From positions 2,930,505 through 2,994,504 of the forward strand of contig JAKSZU010000018.1 of NCBI GenBank assembly GCA_026018925.1: DNA of 64,000 bases. Direction: 5' to 3'. The DNA is from Tupaia tana (Eukaryota; Chordata; Mammalia; Scandentia; Tupaiidae). The notes below the pieces were generated by a model, which was not told the DNA's origin, did not search any database, and was given only the letters and a program-made list of their open reading frames with translations. Shown piece after piece: positions 32,290 to 42,715 of this stretch. The translations under genes and the position numbers were made by a program. The stretch's first letter is position 1, and each line of letters opens with the position of its first letter.

Positions 32290-32536
32290 CAGGGTCCGGA
32301 GGTAGTGTGGTGGTTAAGGCACTAGACTCCTACTTGGTCAACTGCGGGCTGAGTCCTGGACCTGGTGGCCTGAAAGGTGCGTGTGCATATGTGCCCAGAG
32401 TCTCGAGAGGAGAATGGAGGAGAAGGGACTGCAGCATGGCCGTCCACCCCCAGGATAATCTCTCACTGTCCCTCTCTCTGTCTCTCTATCTCTCTGGCAA
32501 GTGCTGAGCCCTATGGCAAAAACAAAAGAAAAAAGC
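32290..32536 (+). mobile_element. tRNA-derived SINE, full length
   Basis: A forward copy: GGAGGTAGTGTGGTGGTTAA (A-box region), ACTGCGGGCTGAGTCC (decayed B box), GCATATGTGCCCAGAG, GGAGAATGGAGGAGAAGGG, a long CTCT tract, GCAAGTGCTGAGCCC, then an A-rich tail. The CT-rich segment is expanded compared with other copies. Confidence 0.9.
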
Positions 32537-33730
32537 ATTCTCGCCTCTCCCGTAGGGTAGTAACTAGCATCTGTGGTCGTTTTCTGTGAACTGCCTTTGC
32601 TGTTAGGTGACTTAGCAGTGCTGTGCTGGAAACCAGTTGACGAAGCCGGACAAGTCCTGCGCAGATGAACCGCCATGGCGCGTCCCCGTCCCCGGTGCTG
32701 CTCAAGGGCACCGCGGTGTCCTCGAACAGCTTCGCAGTGACGCTACAGGACAGCCAGCATGCTGACGTACACGTGCCCCACAGCTAGGTTGAAGCCCCAG
32801 GCCGGGGACAGTCACTTTCTGGCAAGTGTCCTCTAGTCTGTGGCTTCTCATCCACAGGAACAGCCCTGAGAGGAGAGGGCGGAGGGCTGGGGCCTGGGGC
32901 AGCTGCGGGGACCCTCGGTCCTGGGAGGAGGGTGGCAGAGGCCAGGAGGATTCCTAGTTAAGGCCAGGGTCACCTTGGGCACCTTGCCTCAGTCACTCCC
33001 ACGAGGGCAGCCGCCAGCCTGGGGAGCCCTGGCCTCGCCAGGACTCCCTCCTGCTCCCTCACTGCGGGCCCAGAGCAGGCAGAGAAGCCTGCCTGCTCAC
33101 TCGGCCAGGAGACCTGGGCTGGGGAGAACCCTCTGGAAATGTCACACCCTTTGGAGGCAGCTTGGTTGGGCATGAGATACGTGGTGGCCACGGGCCCTGG
33201 GGGTAGAAGGGGACAGCCAGGAGGCAAACATGCACCATGAGGCTGACAACCCACAGCCTGGGAGCGTCACGCCGCCAGGACCCCGAGAGGCGGCCCCCTC
33301 AGTCTCCGCCAGGCCCCTGCACCATCCCGGCCCCATCCTGTCCATCCTGGCTTTTCAGAAAAGGAGTCTGGGCCCGTGCGGGAGGTGGGCTGAGGGTGAG
33401 ATGCTGAGAGAGAGAACCAGCTCCCTCCCGGCCCCGGCCCTGGCCTCGGCGCGCCTGGCCACCCCGCCCTGATCTGGCAGCCTGGGAAGGCGGGGATGAC
33501 AGGCCGAGGACCCGCCCAAGCAGAAATGAGAGCCAGGATGCTCACAGGGCCCCAGCCAGGCCGGGCGGGGCCTCCCGGACTCAGCCTCACCGTCTCGTCG
33601 CAGGTGGTGGCCAGACCAAGGCCCGCTGGGCGGTGTGTAGGACAGCAGGGAGCGGGTGCTCCCCTCACCTCGGGCCCTGCAGCTGCCGGCTGTAGGACAC
33701 ATCAGGCTCTGGTGCCGGACTCCCTGTGAG
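32537..33730. other. GC-rich unique DNA, no gene recognised
   Basis: No repeat family or supportable exon. Confidence 0.35.
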
Positions 33731-33808
33731 ACAGCCCGACCCCCGGGACGGCCCGACCCTGGGACAGCCCGACCCCCGGGACGGCCTGACCCCCGGGACG
33801 GCCCGACC
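33731..33808. repeat. 17-bp GC-rich tandem repeat, about 4.6 copies
   Basis: Units ACAGCCCGACCCCCGGG (33731), ACGGCCCGACCCTGGG (33748), then 33764, 33781 and a partial at 33798, with lengths 17, 16, 17, 17 and 11. The CCCCCGGG core is partly self-complementary. Confidence 0.93.
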
Positions 33809-36800
33809 TCAGAGCCTCATTGCCCCTCCTTGGCGAAGGGAGGGTGGTGGAAGCGTCTCCCTGCCGGGCTGCGGACTGCAGGCTGAGGGGTGCGACGCCT
33901 GCAGTGGCTTTCCACCTCTGCGTGGTCAGGACACCCAGCACCCTGCCAGCACCTCTCGGAGCGGAGGAGGAGCGGTGGGGAAGGGCGGGCCTGGACCGCA
34001 GCACTGAGGCCATGGCCGTGCAACCACCATCTTCATTTCAAACCCGGACTCGAACTGCACGTTCGGGGTTGGCAACCAAAAATACCGACCCCAAGAGGGT
34101 CACGGCCTGGAGCAAGGGTTTAAATACACAGAGGACATGCCCAGACAGGGCCGCTGGGTGGGCCATGCTCCCATTTCGCCCCTCACCGGAATCTTCCCAC
34201 CTCAGCAAAGCCAATGCTGCTTCCACATTTTGCTCTTCGCATTTAGAAACCGCCCCAGCCGATGTTGGCTGCTCTGGGTGAGACGCGGGGAGTGAACAGG
34301 CATTCTTGCGGCCACGAGCCGGCTGGAGCAGCCCGGGCACCTCCTGTGTGGACGTGCGGAGAGGAGGAGCCAGAGGAGCCACGTGGCAGGCCCCACCGTT
34401 AAACACGAAGAGCAGGCCAGGCCCAGGGCGGGACAGATGTGCCCCAGCCGTCCTCGGGTCAGCTTCCCAGGCGACAGACCTGCAGGCCAGCACATCGTAA
34501 CCCAGGCGACCCCTAGTCACTTCCCGACACCACTCGTGCCACTTTAATCAACACGTCTTTGCGTTACAACATTTTTATGGAAACATTTTCCAAAAGGAAT
34601 TGTGCATTTTTCAGAGGGTCTGAAACTCTCTGGAAGCCTTCAGGCCCTCGCCTTGAGTGTGGGCCCGTGGCCTGGTTCTCAGCCAGTTCTCCAGAACATG
34701 TGGGGTCATTGCACGGCGTGCCCCTCCCTGTGCCAGGACCCTGTGGGCACCGGGGTTAGCAGAGAGCAAAGCCCACCTGATACCTGCCCACAGCAGGGGT
34801 GCTCTCCAGGATGGAGACAGTGAGGGGACAGCCCACGACGCCGTGAGGGTCCGAGCGCCCAGAGACAGGAGGGATCCCTGAAAGGCAGCAAGTTCGGCCG
34901 TGGCCCTGGGCGGCTGCTGGCTCCTAGCCGAGCCCTCCCGGCCAGCCTCTCCATGGTCATGGTGGCTGGCCGTGGCGTTTTCTTCTTCCTCCTGCTCACC
35001 GTCACTTCTGAACAAGAATTCCACAGCAACCGAGGGCTGGCGCGAGCCCAGGGCACGGAAGTCCTCCTAGGGTGCCCGCAAGGTCCCAGAGCCAGGGGCT
35101 TTTACTCACGCACAACGCTGGCCATGCGGCGGCGGCGTCCACGTCGGTGCACAGCAGCCAGGAAAGGCGCAGGACGGCCCGCGGCAGGACAGCGGCACAG
35201 AGCAGCCCCGGGCTCGGTGGCCGGTCCCGACGGCCTGGTCGCTTCCAACATCCACGAGCAGGTTCTGGCTACGCACAGCGAGGTCCGGGCTGCAGTCGCC
35301 CTTGTGCGGCACCCGACTTAGCATAGGTGGAGTCAGCAGAGACCTTAAACACCGCCAGTGCCAGTGGGGCTCCCACGGGCGTCCCCGAGAAAGCGCCCTG
35401 CCCCGCACAGTCCCCTGGCTGCCGTGGTCTCAGCAAGGAGACAGGGCAGCCCTCGACTACAGGCGCTGCAGACCTACTGGGTGCTATAGCCCAGGGGCTG
35501 ACTCGTCTCCGGAGCAGGGCAGCCTGGACAGGGAGGCCACCCTGGGCTCCAGCTCCCGGTCCCCACGGGTAGTAGGGCGACGCGCTCAGCCTCTGCGTCT
35601 GCCTCTGCTCCCGCTCCTGAGGTGGGGTTGCTGCAGAATCAGATGAGGCCACCCGTGTGAAATAGCCTCTGGGTCCAGCGAGCTCTCGGTCCCTTAGCAC
35701 CACTAACCGGGAGATCGTCTCGGGGCATTGATGTCACCCCGGGGGGGCGCCCTACTCGAGCTCCGGCGGCCCGCTGGCTGGCCAGCACAGTCTCACATTG
35801 CACCTGCTTCAAAAATCCCTGGTGCCCAACCGTGCAGACCCGATGGACCGGGACCCCAGCTAGGACCCCGGAAGCAGTGGACCGTCACTCTCAGGCAGGA
35901 CCTGTGGGGGGTCACCCTCGGGACCTGTGTTAAACCCAAGCAAAGGTCGGCAGAGTGAGTCCCCACCGGCCTCAGGGGGCAGCCTGTTGGACTTGCAGAC
36001 TCACGGCCCTCCAGGCCTCTGCATCGGGAACTCTGGGGCCAGCCCAGCCTCCCGGCATTCACCACGCCTTCCAAGTAATTCTCAAGACACCCGAGTCTGA
36101 GAGCTGACCTAGAAAGTTCTCAGGAACAGAAGGAAACTACCCTTTGTTATTCTAGCTTTAAAAACCCTTTGCCACGTGTGCCGTGCGAGTCTGCAAGGTG
36201 TCAGCAGGAGCCCGTGACCGCTCCGCCGCGGGAAGTCCCTGAACACGAGCGGCAGACAGCTCCTGGGGCCTTGGCCCCTGGCACCTGCGGGGCCGCCCGG
36301 CCATCACGGGGCGGGCTGGCCCTCCCCTGCACCACGCTCTCTGCGCCCGCACCCTGACACACACGCCCGCCAGCACACGGCTGCCTCTTCACACAGCTCG
36401 CCAGGAGCAACCCCATCGCAGCTTCTCCCGTCTGGCTCTGCGTGCGGATGGCAAAGGCAGCCCGACTGCTGGTGGAGACTCCGCAGCTAATTGGATCCAG
36501 ATGTGCCTAATTACGCAGTTGGCAGGAGGGGCGGTCCCGAGATGCCCCGATGCTGTCCCAGGCCCCGACGGCCCTGGAGGACCGCATACCGTGTGCAGGG
36601 AGGGCCGGCCGCCTCTGCCGCGCGGAGCAGAAAGCAGGTTGTGCTGCGCTCACACGGCCGGGGCCGGAGCGGCTGCACGGGCCGTGGGAATCAGGAAGGC
36701 TGCCCCCACCCCGCCGGAGGCGGCGCACTCGGCGTGTGTCCCGGAAACTCCCTACGCGGGTGGTGCCGCGGTGGCTGGCCCACCTCCTTACCTGCAGACC

Positions 36801-36903
36801 GCTGGGCCAGTGGATCTCCCCTGGCCTCCCAGCGTGCTCATGGCTCTGAGAGGGCCTCCCCTCCTTGGGGCTCCTTCAAGGGGGAAAGGTGTGTTTGACA
36901 ACT
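33809..36903. other. 3.1 kb GC-rich DNA, no gene recognised
   Basis: CpG-rich with overlapping frames on both strands. CpG is densest around 36210-36350 and 36590-36770. An AT-richer patch lies at 34545-34630 (CAACATTTTTATGGAAAC). No coding similarity or repeat was identified. Confidence 0.35.
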
Positions 36904-37071
36904 CAGTTGTCCTCAAACTCCAGGGCCATGAGAGTCCCTGGAGGTCATTAATGCGGATTGTGGGGCCAGTCCTCGGAGCCTCTGAGTCACTGGGTGTGGT
37001 TGGGGCCATAACCTTCAGACTCCCGTGCAAAGCTGATGTTGCGGGTCCAGGGACCCCTCTGAGACCCACTG
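36904..37071 (+). mobile_element. MER5-like hAT (Charlie) DNA transposon fossil
   Basis: The left end, CAGTTGTCCTCAAACTCCAG, and the right end, GACCCCTCTGAGACCCACTG, are an inverted pair resembling the MER5 CAGTGGTTCTCAAAC ends. The interior has GAGAGTCCCTGGAGGTC and CTCCCGTGCAAAGCTGATGT, in MER5 order. About 168 bp. The strand is assigned from the order of the interior blocks and could be reversed. Confidence 0.7.
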
Positions 37072-37703
37072 CTCAAGGGTAACACGGACCCAGCTTAGCA
37101 CACGTGACCACAGACCTCTGAGCTGCCAGATCTTCCACTCCCGTCCCAGGAAGTTCTGACAGGTGGGTGGACGCGGGGGGCGGCGGGCAGTGGGAGATGG
37201 ACAGGGACAGGGCAGAGAGGGCAGCGGGCTGTGGGGGTAGGGCAGGGCTGCCATGGGACAGTGGGAGGCGGCCCTGGGCTGCAGTGGCTGCTGTGGGCCT
37301 GGAGCTGGGAACGTGGGCCCTGGACATCGCAGTGTTGGCTTTGCTCAGGGTGAGCTAGAACACAGCAGCATGAGAGGTGGGGACCTGGGAGTTCGGGCCC
37401 TGGTGGCGAATGCTGGGGAGAGACCTCAGGGTCCAGGCAGCAGCAGGAGACCGGGGCTGCAGCGAGGGGCTGGGGGCTGAGGCCAGGAGGGCCAGGGAGA
37501 GGGAGAAGGCCTCTGCGTGCGTCCTCTGACGGCAGCACTGCTGGGATCTGAACTCAGAGCGTGACGGAGGAGGAGGAAGCAGGCAGCTGCCGGGAGGGGC
37601 CGGCCCGGCTGGCGGAAGAATGATCGTTCATCCCGTCTTACCATGCAGTTGCAGACAAGGCAGGAAGGGCTTGGACAGTCCTGCAAAGGAGAAGTTTTGT
37701 TTG
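37072..37703. other. G-rich unique DNA, no gene recognised
   Basis: Many short GGG runs lie between 37160 and 37500 on the plus strand, some close enough for G-quadruplexes. No gene or repeat family was identified. Confidence 0.35.
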
Positions 37704-37815
37704 CTGGTTTTTTTTTTTAGGTTTTTGCCGTACACAAGTGTGCTTGTCAGAAAGTGACAGAGACAGGAAGTAAGAATAACCTCCCGAGGGGATGGCCATG
37801 CCGCAATCTCCTCTC
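37704..37815 (-). mobile_element. tRNA-derived SINE, cut by the assembly gap
   Basis: The tail half of a minus-strand SINE: an oligo-T run, GTTTTTGCCGTACACAAGTG, GACAGAGACAGGAAGTAAG, then GAGGGGATGGCCATGCCGC. The N run begins inside the body, so the head is missing from the assembly. Confidence 0.9.
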
Positions 37816-37915
37816 NNNNNNNNNNNNNNNNNNNNNNNNNNNNNNNNNNNNNNNNNNNNNNNNNNNNNNNNNNNNNNNNNNNNNNNNNNNNNNNNNNNNN
37901 NNNNNNNNNNNNNNN
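37816..37915. other. Assembly gap of 100 N
   Basis: Exactly 100 undetermined bases, a conventional placeholder, so the true size is unknown. Translations crossing it are meaningless. Confidence 0.99.
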
Positions 37916-39039
37916 CTGCGTTCCTTCCAGAAGATTGTTCCAGGAGTATAAAACAATGCTTTCAGTGTTGGCCTTTGCGGCATCTGTGTGATGTCCTAGC
38001 TCGGTCTCATTTCGCTTTGCGAGATTGCTCAGATAGCTTCCCTGCGGCTGCCGGCAGGGCTGAGGTGGTGAGGCGTGCCTCTTCTCATCATGCCCCTGCT
38101 CTGAGGGGCAGGGGTCATGCACTCCGGGAAGCCAGGCTGACGTCAACTTCAGTGGAGGCCTTTGTGGGAAGCGAGTCAGTGGAATGGCTGGAGGGCCTAC
38201 TCCTGGCGGCAGCTCTGGGTCCCCAGGCAGGGGTGCAGGGCGGGCTCGGCAGGGGACCAACAGTCCAGCCGCTGCTATGTTTGTGCTCATCACCTCCCCC
38301 TGGGCGCCCTGGGCTCTGTGACGTGCCAAGGCCTCAGAGCTGGCCTGTGTTCTTGGCAGCCTCTTGAGCCCTGGGAAGCTGGACACCCCTCCTCACAAAA
38401 GGTTGTGGGCTCAGTCAGAACCCAGTGCTGTCTCCTGGATGGCAGGCACCCCTGTCCCCCCAGAAGCCTCGTGAGCTCGGCCTGCAGGGGCCTGCCCAGG
38501 AAGAAACCCAGGAGCTTAGCGCTCACTTCCCTCCAGGTGAGAAACGTGGCCTAGGATCTAGTCTAGACCCACCATCACTTAGGGGAGAGGAGTGACGAGG
38601 ACAGGACAGGACAGAGTCCACAGGGGAGATGGAGCCCCCGACTGGGAGCAGAACTGTCAGCGGCGCCCCTCGCTGTATGATGGGCAAGAACCAGGAGGAG
38701 CAGGGAGTGAGCGTGTGGGCGGCCCTGGGAGAAAGCAGGGCACAGAGCCACTCACACCCCGTCACTGGGGGAGCCATCCCTCCATTCTTCATCCCTGGGG
38801 GAGCTGTCACTGTGTCACTGTGACCAGCCACAAGCCGTGGAACACCTGGAGCCCCCAGGAGCTGGAAGAGGCAGGACCCCCTAGCGCCAGGAGAGCACAG
38901 CCCACTGATGCCCGGTTGGACATCTAGCCTCTGGCCCTCGCAGGGAACACACTTTTGTTAGAAGCTGCCCCTACGTTGTCACAGAAGTCCCAGAGCAGGG
39001 CCCGACACATGGGACACACTCAGAAACTGCAGCTGCCAT
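37916..39039. other. Unique DNA, no gene recognised
   Basis: GC-rich, with no repeat family or exon recognised. The right side of the gap does not resume recognisable SINE head sequence. Confidence 0.35.
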
Positions 39040-39520
39040 TCATTCCACAAGTGTGTGCTGGTAAAGAAGTTTTTCAGAATCAGAAGGAAGTCGTTTGTGA
39101 CATTCCTGCTAAACCAATCAGGAAGGCCGCGGGAGGGCTGTGCTGTCACTAGCAGGCTGGGTAAGAAGGACAGCCCTCAGCAGAGTGCCAGAACCACTGC
39201 CTGTACAGAGCCCACTGCGAGCAGCTTCTGCAGGGCACCTGCCCGCAGACGGCCCGCCCAGCCTCGGACGGACACATGCTCACTACTGATCCTGTAACCA
39301 AGGATAATTGTCCCCAAAGAATTGGTTTAATCCCCCACCCCCATTGCAGTTTTTGTCTTTAGAAGTTGTCTGAGGACCGTAAGACGTCGGTGAGCAGGTT
39401 TGGGTCTACCTGAATCACGCTCACCCAGGCTGCACCCTGGTGCAGGCCTCAAATTTATGCCCAAATAAAGTCCTTTTTGCTTTCACATACTTTGTGTCCG
39501 TTTACCTTTCTTAGGTTGAC
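39040..39520 (+). mobile_element. Probable solo LTR fossil (class I, ERV1-like)
   Basis: A block with the layout of a retroviral LTR. A U3-like segment is followed by a polyadenylation signal AATAAAG in CCCAAATAAAGTCCTTTTTG, then CTTTCACATACTTTGTGTCC and a CA-ending edge near GGTTGACA. AT-richer and lower in CpG than its surroundings. No internal retroviral sequence was seen beside it, so a solo LTR is the simplest reading. The family and exact ends are uncertain. It is an old, decayed fossil. Confidence 0.45.
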
Positions 39521-40862
39521 ACTGAGCCCCTGCCAGAGACGGGCTTTGGTCTGGCCTTGGGGACGCCGTGGTGAACGTTGCAGCACTGTCACCCACTTGC
39601 TAGTCTGCTACGCTAGAGCTACAGTGCGCTATTTGCAGTTTCCATTTTTAATAAATGCCTTCAGGGTGGTGTCTAACTCACAGCAAATCCTAACCCAAAG
39701 GGACTCCAAAGCCCTAAACACAACGACCTCTCCACTTCCCTTCCTCTTCTGCTGAGCCTCTCTGAGCCTCTCTGCACAGTCAGGCTCCCCTGATGCCATC
39801 ATGGGGTGGTCCTCAGCCCAGGGACCCCACAGCTTGGTTACCCAAGGTCCTGAGGGGCAGGGAGTTCCCAGCTGGTGAGACTGTCCCCTCGGGATCCGCA
39901 GAGAACCCTGGGGCTTCGAGCTTCTGAGTCTGGAGTCCACGCTGCCCCTCTGGACGAGAGCGGTCAGAGCACCTGAGCGCCGAGATCACGCCAGGATCGG
40001 CAAGAAGAAAGCCAGGGCCGGGGTAACCGGGCCGTGTGGTCTCCATCCACACCACAACCGCCCAGGCTGCGAGACCTTCCCAGGCCCCGGCGCTCTCATC
40101 TGTGCCCGAGGCGGTGGTCAGGAGCCCTGTACACAGCGTGTCTGCACGCTGGACGGTCCACGGCGCTGTCGTCAGAGTTCCCATCTGCACTAACGTGCCA
40201 CGTCTGCATGGCGGACACCAGCAGAGCCAGGGACCCCTCCTCCAGAAGGAGGAGGGCTTCTCCCAGAGCGGACCCCACGGCTGCTGGGCCGCCAGCCTGC
40301 CGGAGCTCGCCCCTCACAGCTGTCCGTGCTGCTGTCACGGTCCCACTTCTTCTGTTCTAGTGGAACAAAATCAGAGTAGCCCTGCCTTCTTCCTGGTGGC
40401 CCGGCTCCTCAGACAGATGACTGCCAGGGAAGTGCCAAGGTGTGGGGCTAGAACACCTGGCAGGTTCATCCCTGCACCTCACACGGCCCCAGAGGCCAGA
40501 GCGCAGCCAGAGAAGCACCGTCACCTTTAAAAGAAGCTACTTTGCAAAAACACCTGAGGGGCTCCTCTGAGACCCAAGGGCTGGCCTGGAGTGAGGACTT
40601 CGTGCCACAGTCAAGGCTCACGAAGAGACCCACAGAGAAGTGGATGCAGTGGGAAGGGCTGCAGGGCCAGACCCCACCGGCCTCCCGAGACCTCACCGGA
40701 GGCCTCCTCGGAGACTTTACCAGGACACAGCAGAAAGCCCTCCCTCCCCACCTGCTCATCCCCAAAGGCCCACGCCTCCCGGCAAGGGCTCGCTCAAGGC
40801 CAGGGCCCAGGGAGGGTGGGATATGCTTCCTGTCCGCACACACGTATGTCTGTTGTAAAAAG
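39521..40862. other. GC-rich unique DNA, no gene recognised
   Basis: No repeat family or supportable exon was identified. Confidence 0.35.
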
Positions 40863-40872
40863 ATGAACGTCA

Positions 40873-41122
40873 GGACCAGCAGATGGCGTAATGATTACGT
40901 CGCTGGGCTCATACGCAGTCGATCACGGTTCAAGTCCTGGACTCGGCAGTTTAAAACTCATGCTGTGTGCGCACGTGTGCATGCCCAAGATCCGGAGGGG
41001 AATGGAGGAGAAGGGGTTGTGCATGAGCATCCCCCGGGGGGTGATTTCTCACTTTCTGTCTTTCTATCTCTCTGGCAAGTTCACACCTCCTATAGCAGAA
41101 ATCTCTCTTTAAAAAAAGAAAA
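40873..41122 (+). mobile_element. tRNA-derived SINE, full length, with target-site duplication
   Basis: Forward copy with a clear A box (CAGATGGCGTAATGATTACG) and B box (GGTTCAAGTCC), body GGGGAATGGAGGAGAAGGGG, TTTCTCACTTTCTGTCTTTC, GCAAGTTCACACC and an A-rich tail. Flanked by ATGAACGTCA (40863-40872) and ATGAGCGTCA (41123-41132), a 10-bp duplication with one difference. The best-preserved forward copy in the window. Confidence 0.95.
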
Positions 41123-41132
41123 ATGAGCGTCA

Positions 41133-42629
41133 CCAGTGCCCAGGGAGCATGTGCCCGGTGCCAGCCACTGCTCCGAAGTCATTGTCCCAACAACTGCACC
41201 AGCAGCCTGGCAGCAGCCCCTTCGATGGACGAATACGCCGAGACTGACACCCCCTGGCCGGGAGACCCAGGTCCTGGCTGACCTGCTGGTCGCAGAGTGG
41301 AGGCCCGGGAAAGCTTCTGAAGCCCCTGATTCTGAAAACTGGGGCGGTATAATTTAAAATTGCACCCAAACCCACACAGTCCGCCCCAGGGCCCAGCTAT
41401 TCTGTTTCCACGGCCCTCCTGGCCGGCCAGCCCGTGCCGCGCCCTGCGCACCGCCTCCCCACCTCAGCACAGAGCGGACGCGCGGAGGGGCCGGAGCGCT
41501 GAGTCTGGGACCCGTCGCATGGTCTCTCCAGGCCCTGGACAGTCTCGCACGTGGGAAGTGCCCCCTTGCTCCTTCTGGAAGAAACGCCCAGAACCCCCAC
41601 ACCGGACACGCAGCCACCGACCGGCCCCCGGAGTGTTCGCGTCGCTCTGGAAAGCTCACTGACGTGGAACTCTTCCTGTTTCTCGGGGCCCCGACTTTCT
41701 GGCAAGCTGGTCTTGGGCGACTGGGCTGGCTTCACAGCCTCTGGCCCATCCCTCACTCCCCAGCCCCTGTCTGTGTCCATGGCCTCACCACTCGCTGAGC
41801 CCAAAGTCAACACACAGAAACCAAGAGCCCTCACCCCGCGGGTCCTGGTCTGCAGGAACCCCTCCTGGTCCACACAGAGTCCAGGGCTTTCTCTCCGTGA
41901 GAACGTCCAGTCAGGCCTCCCAGGTCTGAGCCCCATACTCACCTGGGGGTGACTTTAGTGGGGACTGGCCTAGGGGTGGCAGGGTCCCCAAAGGCCGCCT
42001 GCCACTCCAGTGAAGCGGTGACTTAATCTATCCCACATGGAGCCCTGGGAGACACTGACCTTTGCCCATTAACCCCAAGACCTGGCTGCCCTGGCGGGGA
42101 ACTACCGTCTGGCCCCTGATAACCTCCTTGACATAATTCAACTGGACGCACAGGCTGCAGGGAGGGGCCGGGAAGGACTCCGCACTCGCGGGTCGAGTTA
42201 GCGGGGTACGGCCGACAGCCCTTGGTGCTCTGGAGAACAAAAAGCTCCACACACTGGGTCCCTTGGAACAGATGCCCCTGTGCCTAGGCTGGCGGAAACA
42301 GGCCCGGGAGAGGGCGCAGTGGCCAGCCCCGGGAGGAGGGCTCTGTGCGGACACGGCAGCGTGCCCGGGGGTGGGCGGCTGAGCAGACACCCGGCACGTG
42401 CTTATTCGTCGGTTCCAAGTACGAGCTGCAGAAATGAACCCAGGGACTTCCGGGGCAGTGCCCGGGGGAGTGCTACAGCACCTTGTCCCCAGGCAGCAGG
42501 AGCCGTGCATCGGGGCACTCCTGGAGTGCACCCAGGAGGAGGCTCGGAGCACAGACTACTTCCTGGACTGGGAACAAAACCCTGCAGGGAGGGCTCCAGC
42601 ACCAGCCGGGCTGGGTCAATCCCAGCTGC
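41133..42629. other. GC-rich unique DNA, no gene recognised
   Basis: Open frames on both strands; no domain or repeat recognised. Confidence 0.35.
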
Positions 42630-42715
42630 GCCTCCTCCTACCCAAGCCCCAGGCAGGCCATTTCCCTTCTCTGGGCCTCAGTTTCCCCATCTGTAGAATG
42701 GGTGAGAGGGAACGA
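42630..42715 (-). mobile_element. MIR SINE fragment
   Basis: CCAGGCAGGCCATTTCCC, then CTGGGCCTCAGTTTCCCCAT, then CTGTAGAATGGGTGAGAG is the complement of the MIR core, well preserved. Confidence 0.8.

Noticed and set aside
37628-38386. Open frames crossing the N run
   Set aside because: They translate undetermined bases and a SINE. The frame across the gap has no meaning.
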